This document shows, piece after piece, positions 24,601-36,600 of a DNA stretch of 64,000 bases. The translations under genes were made by a program, and so were the position numbers. Each line of letters begins with the position of its first letter. The first letter of the stretch is position 1. Location of the stretch: assembly GCA_034440615.1 (NCBI GenBank), contig JAOTOM010004010.1, positions 124,001 to 188,000 of the forward strand. The letters run 5' to 3'. The stretch is from Ashinkailepas kermadecensis. Taxonomy: Eukaryota; Arthropoda; Thecostraca; Neolepadidae. The notes beneath the pieces were generated by a model. It saw nothing but the letters and a program-made list of their open reading frames with translations. It did no database searches and was not told the DNA's origin.

Positions 24601-27600
24601 CTCCGAGCTGAGCATACCTCACCTGTACGAGTCGGACGACCCAGCCGAGGTGTTGGTGCTGCTGGCATCTCCGGAGATGGCCGGCACGTACACGTGCGTG
24701 GCGACCAACCCTGCCGGACAGGCGATCCGCGACACGCAGCTCATCGTCGTCGGTGAGCGCCGGGGTCACTGCACTCGCCGGGAGTGGGTGGTGGTGGGAC
24801 GTCCCACAACACAGCTCATCGTCGTCGGTGAGCGCCGGGATCACTGCACTCGCCGGGAGTGGGTGGTGGTGGGACGTCCCACAATACAGCTCATCGTCGG
24901 TGAGCGCCGCGTTTACTGGACTCGCCGGGAGTGGGTGGTGGTGGGACGTCCCACAGCACAGCTCATCGTCGTCGGTGAGCGCCGGGATCACTGCACTCGC
25001 CGGGAGTGGGTGGTGGTGGGACGTCCCACAATACAGCTCATCATCGTCGGTGAGCGCCGCGTTTACTGGACTCGCCGGGGGTGGGTGGTGGTGGGATGTC
25101 CCATAACCCGCAGCTCATCGTCGTCGGTGAGCGGCTCTGTCACTGGACTCGCCGGGAGTGGGTGGTGGCGGAACGTCCTACGTTCACAGCTCATCGTCGT
25201 CGGTGAGCGCCACGGTCATTGGACTCGCCGGGAGTGGGTGGTGGTGGTGGGACGTCCCACGACACACAGCTCATATTCGTCGGTGAGCGCCACGGTCATT
25301 GGACTCGCCGGGAGTGGGTGGTGGTGGTGGGACGTCCCGACACAGCTCATATTCGTCGGTGAGCGCCACGGTCATTGGACTCGCCGGGAGTGGGTGGTGG
25401 TGGTGGGACGTCCCACGACACACAGCTCATATTCGTCGGTGAGCGCCACGGTCATTGGCTCGCCGGGAGTGGGTGGTGGTGGTGGGACGTCCCACGACAC
25501 AGTCATATTCGTCGGTGAGCGCCACGGTCATTGGGCTCGCCGGGAGTGGGTGGTGGTGGTGGGACGTCCCACGACACACAGCTCATATTCGTCGGTGAGC
25601 GCCACGGTCATTGGGCTCGCCGGGAGTGGGTGGTGGTGGTGGGACGTCCCACGACACACAGCTCATATTCGTCGGTGAGCGCCACGGTTTGGACTCGCCG
25701 GGAGTGGGTGGTGGTGGTGGGACGTCCCACGACACACAGCTCATATTCGTCGGTGAGCGCCACGGTCATTGGGCTCGCCGGGGTGGGTGGTGGTGGTGGG
25801 ACGTCCACGACACAGCTCATATTCGTCGGTGAGCGCCACGGTCATTGGACTCGCCGGGAGTGGGTGGTGGTGGTGGGACGTCCCACGACACGCTCATATT
25901 CGTCGGTGAGCGCCACGGTATTGGACTCGCCGGGAGTGGGTGGTGGTGGTGGGACGTCCCACGACACACAGCTCATATTCGTCGGTGAGCGCCACGGTCA
26001 TTGGACTCGCCGGGAGTGGGTGGTGGTGGTGGGACGTCCCACGACACGCTCATATTCGTCGGTGAGCGCCACGGTCATTGGACTCGCCGGGAGTGGGTGG
26101 TGGTGGTGGGACGTCCCACGACAAGCTCATATTCGTCGGTGAGCGCCACGGTCATTGGGCTCGCCGGGAGTGGGTGGTGGTGGTGGGACGTCCCACGACC
26201 ACAGTCATATTCGTCGGTGAGCGCCACGGTTTGGGCTCGCCGGGAGTGGGTGGTGGTGGTGGGACGTCCCACGACACACAGCTCATATTCGTCGGTGAGC
26301 GCCACGGTCATTGGGCTCGCCGGGAGTGGGTGGTGGTGGTGGGACGTCCCACGACACACAGCTCATCGTCGTCGGTGAGCGCCACGGTCATTGGGCTCGC
26401 CGGGAGTGGGTGGTGGTGGTGGGACGTCCCACGACACACAGCTCATATTCGTCGGTGAGCGCCACGGTCATTGGGCTCGCCGGGAGTGTGTGGTGATGTG
26501 ATGAATCGAGCTTGAACTAACCGCACACGTACACCATGCATGGTATCCGTGTTGTCAATGTTTCCCGAATGGTGCGGGTTATGTGAGTCCGTGTGGTGTG
26601 AGTATAATGTCATACCAGTAAAACCATCAGATGCGCTAAACACTGGCATCGTTACCACGGCGCTACGGATACTGTGGTAATGCTGTCATTCCACGCCCGT
26701 CATGAACCAGGTGTTATGAGTCCGACACCCGGGATGCTGTTCAAACCCTTGCCATTCGCCACAAAGCCGAGCCCTCAGTTTGGCGGTATCTGCTGACGAA
26801 GTCGTTGGATGAGGCAGCGCCTTGCAGTGCCATTTTACTGATTGCTTAACCTAGAGTCAGGAAAATGTTCGCATTTTAAAATCATGGTGAACATCAAAAG
26901 TGACCGTATGCTATTTTCTGACCGGTCAGGTGTTCAGTGTACAGTGACAGGCTGGTCCAGCGTTCACTGACCGGGTCATTGCCTGGACAGAGCCGCCGGA
27001 GATATCTGTACCGGCCGCCACAGACCTCACCGTGGTAGAGACGCACAGCCAAACCCTCACCTGTGAGCTGACCTCGGCTGTCCCGGCCACCATCAGCTGG
27101 CTACACAACGGCCGTCCACTCACTGAGCTGGAGCACCGGCTCACTGACAAAAACCACACTCTGGTGAGACAGCAAGGGAACGACTGTGTTCTTGTCCGAG
27201 AAGCCGTACTGATGTTTGGAATGTACTGATCTATATTGACCCTCATCCATGGCGAGAGGAGACGCACGAACTGAAAGTGTTTACTCTTCTGAAGCGCTGT
27301 GTCAGTGTATAATAAAATGTACTGATGTTGTATGTGTTAAAGGAATTGATTGGTTGGGTACAAGATACGATTCACAGAAGGTGGGGTGTTATTCTTTGTG
27401 TTTTTCGCACTGGTCAATTTCCCCTGAACCATTTCTGTTCTTGCACCAGGGAGTTTCTGAGTGGTAGATGTTCCATCGTCAGTTCATTGGTGAGCTGCTG
27501 AGCGTGGTGCGTTGGTTGTTAGGTTCTGTCGTCCCTGGGGCGTGAGGACACTGGCGACTTCACCTGTTTGGCGGCCAACCAGGCCGGACACGACGAGCTC

Positions 27601-30600
27601 ACATACACGGTGCAAGTTCTGGGTAAGTTCCACTGCAGTAGTGGAGGTCATGGGTAAGTCCCATTGCAGTAGTGGAGGTCATGGGTAAGTCCCATTGCAG
27701 TAGTGGAGGTCATGGGTAAGTCCCACTGCAGTAGTGGAGGTCATGGGTAAGTCCCACTGCAGTAATGGAGGTCATAGATAAGTTCCACTGCTTCCAATTG
27801 GATCCAATCCAATTGGATGTAGTATTCCATAAATCCAGCAAGTTAGTTGCAGTTTATATCAAAACGCAGGCGGATTGCCCGGCGATACATCTCTGTCGTC
27901 CCATATAGTATCCATAACGTCGCATGATTGATTCGTATTGCGGTCCACACTGCACGTATTACCAGCGCGACGGCACATTGTTTTGTCATTTTCACTTCAT
28001 TGGCCTGCACCATCGGCGGCTATGTGTCCGTCAGCTGGTATATAGACACCACTGCAAAGTGAGCCACTACTCGTCACTCGTTCCGGTGCGCCAATATAGC
28101 TGACTGAGCCCGGCTAGCTGACCAGCGGATTGACCCGGCTCGAGCCTGCCTGCAGTGCCGCCGTATTTCGAGGATGACGTCACCGAGTACAAAGAGAAGG
28201 TGCACCGGTCCATCGCGCTGCGCTGTCTGGCCATCGGCATCCCTGCCCCGGAGATCGCCTGGTCCAAGGTGGGTCTGCCTTCCAGTGTGGCATTCTCTGC
28301 GCCGCTCGGGTAGCGAGGGGTGAGCATTTCCGTGGGACTACACTTCAGCGCAGTGTCTCTGCGTGAATATCTAGGAGAAAGATGGTGATGCCCCTGTGGG
28401 TAGTCTGGGCGGAGACTAGAAAGTGGTGTTCTGTTTGATGATGGAAACGGACCTTTGTTTCAAATGTCTAAGTTGTGGTCATGATTCTGTCAACAACAGT
28501 GCGGATGTCCTGGGATCGCTATGCAAATGTGATGCGCAGGTGGTGTCTTGACACGGCGGCACGTCGAGGTATGGAGGTCGTCAGATCGAGAGGTCCTCAG
28601 TTCAGATCCGAGTGCCCCTTCCTCAGCTCATTGCTGGCGTTTTGGGACGCACGAGGAGCGCATAGTTATGGCAACATCGATAGTATTGATTCGTAGTTTA
28701 CTGGTGATGGGAAGGGAAGTAGGAACTCTCAACCACTCCGACACTTGTATAGATAACTCGAAAACCTCACAGCTCAGCTCCCTTCAGTTACTCTGCTCAG
28801 ACCGGAAGGGGTGCTGACTTTCAACTGTCAGCACCCCTTCGGGTCATCGATTCTTCTCTTCGTGTCGCCACATTTCTTCGAGGTCATCTATAGTCGCCCG
28901 TTGTGACATCTTCAAGGAGATCATGTTTACGTTTCGTCGCTCTGATTTGAATATGTCAGCTGTTTGATAGACAAATGCTTCAACACTCACATGACAAATG
29001 CTCCTATGCTCAATCATGAGACAAAGTGACACAGGAGGTCAATTTTAGACCATTTCTGACCCCACGTCTGGTCGTGTCAGGTCAGTTATGTATTGTACGT
29101 ATTACCACTATGGTTGCAATGCTGTATGGGGATGTACCTGATAGATAAATAGATGTACAACATCGATTTCGGATCCAGAAAAAAGTGCATATACCGCGCG
29201 AAAATTGGCGCAAAAGCCGTAGTGGCTTGAGTCTATTTCTCACATCACTCGTGCAAGCACACACGTACGCGCACACACGCTCACACGTACAGCATACACT
29301 CACATGTGTGGCACGATATTTTGCCTCGACATTTTGCCACGACATTTTGTCACGACAAATGTGATAGAGCGCCGCTGGGGAAGGACGCTCGCCGACCGCT
29401 CGCCAGTCAGCTACTGTTCGCCGCTGTGCCAATGCCAACGGATATTCATTGCGCTGGCTCTGCTTCGTTATAGCGCTGAAAACATCCCCATTTAATTAAA
29501 CACTTGAATGGAATGTCTACCGCTTGCCCGTGGCTCTAGCTCTCATGTCGCTATAGCCCTCATGCTCTCATATCAACCATGTACATACAAGGATATGTAG
29601 CTGTTTGGGGATGAGTGAGTTTTAGAGGCATGCCGAACCATAAAAGCCATTTGCGCCGCCTTTAAAACGAATGGATTTTGCAGGCATGTCTAAGGCAAGT
29701 CTGCATTTACTTTAAGGGAGTCTTACGTTATAGTGTATGTGACGTTAAGGTGCTGAAGGCGGGGACTGGGTGGGTACATCTCCCGGATGTTTAATGTTGT
29801 TAGTTTTACTTTACTCCTCCGCAAGATAATTTGTAGCTGGTGTGGGGGAGGGGTGACGAGAAAGCTGTTTTTTTTTCCAGGGTGCCGGCATTAGCCTACT
29901 CTCGTCGAAGAGCACCGAAGTATGCAGCTTTATGCAGCTTCATCTGAAGTCTGCACTGATAAGGAACTAAAATATAGATTGAGCATGTCGGAAAGGCTAA
30001 TTCGTGAAAAGACGAATTCGGTTAAGGTTACTATAGATGGAACAATGTAGAATAAAGTGCCTAACGGTTTCTCAGGGGGCATTGGTGTAGCCACGGTTTC
30101 GAAATTTGGGGGGGGGGGACAAACCAGGGACGCGATAAGTTTGGACAGGATAGAGGGTAGCCTCGCCTACCCACCCCACCCCCAAGAAAAAAAAATATTC
30201 AGCCGCTTCATTTTCAATGTCTGGTTTCCAGATTTACCATTGTTAAAAATGATATTTTGGGGACAAAAGGTTCCGCCAAAATTAGCAATTTTCACTCCTT
30301 ATCACTGGCGGGGGGAGGGGGAGTGATTTTTGTTAGGCGTGCCGGACCATAAAGGTCATTTGCGCCGCCTTTAAAGCGAGTACGTTACATGTCTGTCTAT
30401 AAAGCGAGCGTTTGCGATCAAGGTGCAGGCAAGTGGACATTTACGTTAAGGGAATTTTACGTTATAGTTTGTGTGATATTTTAGGTGCTGAAGGCGGGGT
30501 TCTAGGTTGGGGACATCTCCCTGATGTCTAAATGGTTTTAATTTTACTTTAATCCTCCACAAAATAATTTGTAGTTTGGGTGGGGTTGGGGGTGTTTTGA

Positions 30601-33600
30601 AAGTGGCGAGAAGTTGATTTTGCCAGGGTGCCGGTTTTAGCCTACTCTTGTCGAAGAGCACCGAGGGATCTTTACCGTGCGAACAAGGAGGTAATTGTTC
30701 ACACCGCCTATCACGCCGACCGCCGCTTGTTAGCTGTTAGTAGCGGGTTAGTCTAAGCATGTCATGCAGGGCTGTCGGTTGGGTTAGTACGGTGTTTTGC
30801 AATTCGGCTCTTCTACGTCCGCTGTACCTCTGGGTAGCCGCTTACGTTATGAGTTGCAAGGCAAATCGGCTCATCTACGTCCGATGGCTCCTCTGTGTAG
30901 TCGTGTTACGTTATGCTAATTTTTATTTTTATTTTTGCTTATGTTTTCCTAAAGCAAGTCGCCTCATCTACTTCCGACGGCACCGCTAGGTAGCCATTTA
31001 TTTCTAATTGAGAAGCAAATCGGCTCATGTACGTCCGACGCCATGCGGGGATGGCTATTTACGTGTTTCCTACGAGTGTTTCGCGGTCATGCATTGCGAG
31101 TTGATGTGAGTGTTGGTGGTGTGGTGCCTACAGTGCTCCTGCTAGTTTTGTGGCATACAGATATTCAAATAGCAATTGAAGGAGTCTGGGTGCTTGTCAC
31201 CGATAAGCGATGGCAGCGATAGGGTGATGCCCTCTCTTTGGCAGAATGCCTCAAGTGGTTGTCTTTGAGAGCTAAAGCTACTACAGTCTACCAGGACGTG
31301 GCCCATACTTAACGTGGTGTTGCAGGTGCCGCAGTGAGGTGTTGTATATTGGTCACCCTCTAATTGAGGCTATGTTAGTTTTGTGCAACCAGTTCTAGGT
31401 CTAGTGAGGATGACCTCTTTTTGTCGGTGAGATTGATTTGATGTGTTCCATGTGCCTACCGTTGGTTTGATTGCGTGGCTGTGGTTGGATTTGTGTTGTG
31501 TTGTGTCCAAGTGTTCTGTTGATGTTGGCGAATGTGACGTTGTAGGAGTGCTTTGCAATCGTCTACCGAATATTCCACGCTAGGGTAAGTGTTCAGTGCT
31601 AAGGCTTGCTTTGCGAGCCGGTCTGCTTCTTCGTTACCTGGGATGTTGGCGTGGCCCGGAATCCAGGGAGGAAGGAAAAGTTCATGTTTACGTTATGGGC
31701 CACGAGTTGTTGAATTCTATCAATGAAGTAATGTAGACAGTTGTGGGTGTTGCTAATTGACTGGAGGACGCATTTGGAGACTGAGAAAATTACTACGTTT
31801 CTAGCTTTACGCCTCATGATAATGGAGATAGCGGCCAGAATGGCCATTGCTTCAGCGGAGTAGATGGAGAAGTTATCCGGTAGACGCTTGGAAAGTCTGA
31901 GACCTGGTCCAGTGATGCCGATGCCTACCTTAGCCTCGTGTTTCGACCCATCCGTGAATACGAGTGATTTGTGATTGTTGTCATCGGCGAACTTGTGAAA
32001 GATGCCAAGAATTTCCGTCGATGTGATAGTAGATTTCTTCTCCGAGAGCAAGTACTCGATCTTTGGTTGACTGAACGTCCAGAATGGCCTAGTGGGCGGT
32101 CGAGCTGCAGTGGATGGCGTTGCAGGTTAAGATCTGAGAGAGCCGTGGCAATTTGAATGCTATGTGGTGGAAGTTTGCGCGCAAATCGGCTCTTGTCGTA
32201 TCTGTCAGGCGTAAAGCAGCGCTGTGCTGGATGATTTTTAATGGATTTGATTTTGATGTGGTAGCGGCACAGCTGTTGTGTCCTCCTGGCGTGGAGTGGG
32301 AGCGTGTTTGAGTCCACTAAAAGGTGTGTTCACATGTGGCTGCTCTGTTGCAGCTGCTTTGTATCGTTTCACTTTCTGAAATGGTGGAAAAAATGATGCT
32401 GTTGTATTCTAGGATGGGTCGTATGATTGATGTGTACAGTCGCAGTAGTGTTTTCCTGTCTTCGCCCCAGTCTGTGCCTGCAAGTACACGTAGTATGCTG
32501 ACGCGCTTCACGCATCGCTTTGAGATGGAGGTGATGTGTGTGTTGAAACTGAGTTTTTCGTCTAAATGTACTCCTAAGAACTTGAAGCATTTCACCTGTT
32601 CGATGGCTTTGCCATCGATTTTAAGTACAGTTTTGGGTGTGGGGCGGAGACGACTATATGTGTCGGTGGCCGATTTTTCTGCGGATAGGGTGAAGCCCCA
32701 AGTTTTGCACCACTTTGCAATGTGGTCTAGTCCTGCTTGGATGTTTTTTTTTCAGCTTTAAGGAAGCATTGTGATATCCAAATGGCTATGTCGTCCGCGA
32801 AAAGTGAGTATTGAAGTGAAGTGTCAGTGTGGTCAGCAAGTATGTCGTTGATCATGATGATGAAGAGGCTCGGTGAGAGCACGCTCCCCTGAGCCAGGCC
32901 CTGCTCCTGAGTTGTGGTGCTTGATGCAGCACTGCCGCATCGGACCTTAAGGGTCCTGTCTCTAAGGAAGTTGAGAACGAAGTGTGCCATGTGTCCGCGT
33001 AGGCCTATCTTGTGGAGTTTGTGTGTCAGTGCGGACTTGTGTACTCGGTCGAATGCGGCAGTGATGTCTAAGTAGGCAGCTATTGTTGTGCGTTTGATGC
33101 GTAGACCACTTTTGATGTCATGCACTAATCTAATGAGATTGTTTGTAGTTGATTTTTGACGCTGGAAGCCGCACTGAAATTCGTCGAGCAGGTCGTTGTG
33201 TTCCAGAAATCGCTTAAATCGTGTGTTGACCATGCGTTCGACTAACTTGCGAGCACAGCTAGTAAGTGAGATGGGTCTATAAACTTTTGGGGTGGAGTGA
33301 TTTTTGTGCGGCTTTGGCAATGGAATGACTACGCTCTCTCGCCAGGATGCTGGAAACGTGTCGCTTTGGTACAGTTCATTTATGGCCGCTAGTAGGTACG
33401 TTAGAGAGTTTTTGCTATGTCGTTTAAGAAACTAGTAATGGATGTCGTCCGGCCCAACCGACGTGTTTCCACACTTGCTGAGGGCAAGGTGTAATTCGTG
33501 CATAGTAAACGACTGATTGTAGATTTCTCTATTGCTAGAGTTCAAGTTTGCTTTAGAGGCAATGGTGTCTAGAGCGCTTACTATAGTGGTGTCGTAGTTC

Positions 33601-36600
33601 CTGCTGCCAGATACGCTGGCATAGTGTAGTTTAAAGTGATCTACGACTTGTGGGTCAGTGATGTCCTGTTCTTTCACCGTCAGCTGGGGGAAGGGGCTTG
33701 GTGGTGGGAGTTTCAGGTTGAAACGCTTCATCAGGTCCCAGATTCTGCCGGTAGGGGTGAACCTATTGAATTGAGAGGCAAAAGACTGCCAATAGTTTTG
33801 TCGTGCTGTTCGAATTGTGTACCGGCAGTGTTTTTTAGATTGTCTGTATGCTGATAGGTGTGCTTCGCACACGCGTAGGTGCTGTCGTGCTGTTGCATGT
33901 GGCACCTGGTGAGTTGCCGCATACCGGCACACCTCCCTCTCGTATGCCCACTTGGGGCAGTCGGGGTCGGTGGCGGGGTGCGGCCCATCACAGCCTGCAC
34001 ACTTCCTTTCGGAGGAGTTGCAGTCGGATGCCGCGTGGTGACCGGCGCACTGACTGCATCTGGGAGTTGGCGACGCGCATGCGCGTTCGCCATGTCCATA
34101 ACGCAAGCAGAACCGGCACCGTAGTGGCAGTGTTGATTAAGAATGTGTCTGGGTGTCCTCTCGAGAGTGAAAGGAGACTCCTGTGATGTTGTGTCCTGTC
34201 TCTGTGTACGTACCTACTAGATAGGTGCCTTGTGTGGTACTGGCGGCGGGCGCCATGGTGTGTAAGGGTTCGCCCCCCCCCAAAAATGTCCCTCCTGACT
34301 GAAGAACTACCCGGATTCGTTGCACCCTGGAACGAGCTTTCGCTCTCTGGTCCCTGCCCCGGTCGCAATGGCCCAAGACAGTGGGCTCGACACCGTTAGG
34401 TTTCCTCCGAGGGGTAAAGGTTAGTTGGGAGACAGAGTCAAGTTGGAGATTTGATGAGGGAAGTTTTCCTTCTAGATTCGCAGGAGTGCTCCTCTAGGGT
34501 CCCTGGATCTCTTCGTGTCTTGGCTTCTTCTGCTGCTACAGGTTTGTCTTCTGCTCAAACCTTGGACCTTCCTGGTTCTCTTCCTGCTTCCTGGGGACGT
34601 GCCGCGACCTATCACTGGCTATGAACATCTATATTTATGTCGTATGTGCTGGACCCATTTCACGATCGCCATAGAGCAATGCTGTAAGTACGTCACACGT
34701 TGCCCTCTTGTAGCAGAAAAACAGTGTAGCAGAAAATATTGGATGATGGTTTTATTATAGTAAATATGGACATTCCTTTCCCAGGCTTTCCTGTTTTACG
34801 GCGACACATTTCGATGCAATGACAACCAGGGTGGATAAAGGGTATGACACTGAGGGCATGTGCCCCCACATGGAAGGTAGCGCCCCTCTTAAAAGGTTCA
34901 TGTGTACCGGAACGAATTTGTCACCTAGAGGCGCCCCTAATATGAAAGAAAAGGGCACCCCCTTGGAAGGAAAGGCGCCCCTTCGGGAAGGACCGAGTGC
35001 GGCCCACCCCCTCGAATTTTTAAGCCAGAGGCGCCCCTCCAGGTGCTTTCGCAGTGGCGCCGCTCCAAAGAAATGGCGCCCCTCGAGACAAGTGCCCCCA
35101 TGACAATTCCTAGATCCACCCCTGAATACAACATTGCTCTCACGCGGTTATGGACTCCGGCTGGTTATAAAATCGTATGCATTCACGTGTGGCTTCTCTT
35201 GCAAATTTGACAACTTACGTTGAACCATTAAGAGAACAGCGGACAATTTGAAGAAAAAAGGATATTTGATATGTCTGGAACAGCAATGTGGCAGTGTAAA
35301 TTAAAAACCAGCAATGAAAATTGAAGACATAGCGACGAGGCGCGAGGACTTCGAGCAATTTAAGCTAACCTTCGATCTTGTGGTTTGACATTGACATGTC
35401 TCTGTTTGAAATGTTACTCGAGGTTCACCACGGGTTATTGCTTGATACCAGATGTGGATAGGTTGAGGCGAAAAAAAATGCCAGGCGACCAACGAAATTG
35501 GCTTGACCTTTGCCCTTTGAACTTAGTTCGATATCGTAACATTATAATACGGCACAAACCACGTCGAATGGCACCTACTTGGTTCAAATTAAGCCCATAG
35601 CGACCAATCGCGAGGGCTACGAACAATTAAAACTAGCCTTGACCTTGATGTTTGACCTTAACATATCCCGGTTTCAAAATGCTACTCGAGGGTTCACCAT
35701 GGACTATCACTTGATAGTGGATCTGGGTAGGCTTGGTCGAAAACAAACAAAAAAAGAATGCGAGGCGACCGAAGAAACCAGCTTGAATTTTGACCCGTCA
35801 AGATTGTTTCGATTTATCAACTTTCTTATACCACACAACAAGCGACGTCGAATGACATCCATTTTCTGCAAATTATAGCCATAGCGACGAAACGCGGTGT
35901 CATCGAAGAACACAATCAAACTTTTGACCTTAACATGTCCCGGTTTGAAATGTTTCTCGAGTGTTCACCGCCGGCTATCGCTTGATACCAGATTTGGATA
36001 GGTTTGAGCGAAAACAAAAGCCATTGAGGCGACCGAAGCATCAGCTTGGCCTTTGCCTTTGACAAATTATTCGATTGCTAGGCTTTCTGATACCGCATAA
36101 CAAGCCACGTCGAATGACGCCCATTTGATGGAAATTGAAGCGATTACAACCGAACCTCGCGTTCGGTCGATATCGCTTCAATATCGCCATCTAATAAATA
36201 AATCTAACCTTTGACCTTGAAGTTTGACCTTGACATGTACCGGTTTGAAAAGTTACACGATGGTTCACCACAGGCTATCGCTTGATACCAGATTTGGGCA
36301 GGTTTGGGTGAAAACGAAAAACAAATGGGAGGCGACCGAAGAAACCGGTATGCGTTGGACCTTGACCGTTAAAGTGGTCATGCGATACATATGTAGTTGC
36401 TTCCAGCGTGTTCAGTACAAGCAGAAGCAGTTATGGCAATTGATTCGAACCATCATAAACCCGTCGCTGAATCCCAATGCCAATAGAAATATGCCTTTGG
36501 CGAACTCGTCACTGAATAAGAATACGAATACGACGTTAACTTGACGTACGTGCTTAAGGCTGCCTATGACTTCCCTCCGTGGTCTTGAAGATACCCAAGG

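Noticed and set aside
24467..25678. 403-codon plus ORF covering exon 16 and its array as one protein
   Set aside because: Only 24587-24752 matches an Ig domain with good splice sites. The rest is the donor array read through, kept only as a possible isoform in the findings.
24737..26495. CRISPR-like array of regular repeats
   Set aside because: The repeats have no distinct spacers, the units are contiguous copies, and the locus is a spliced animal gene.
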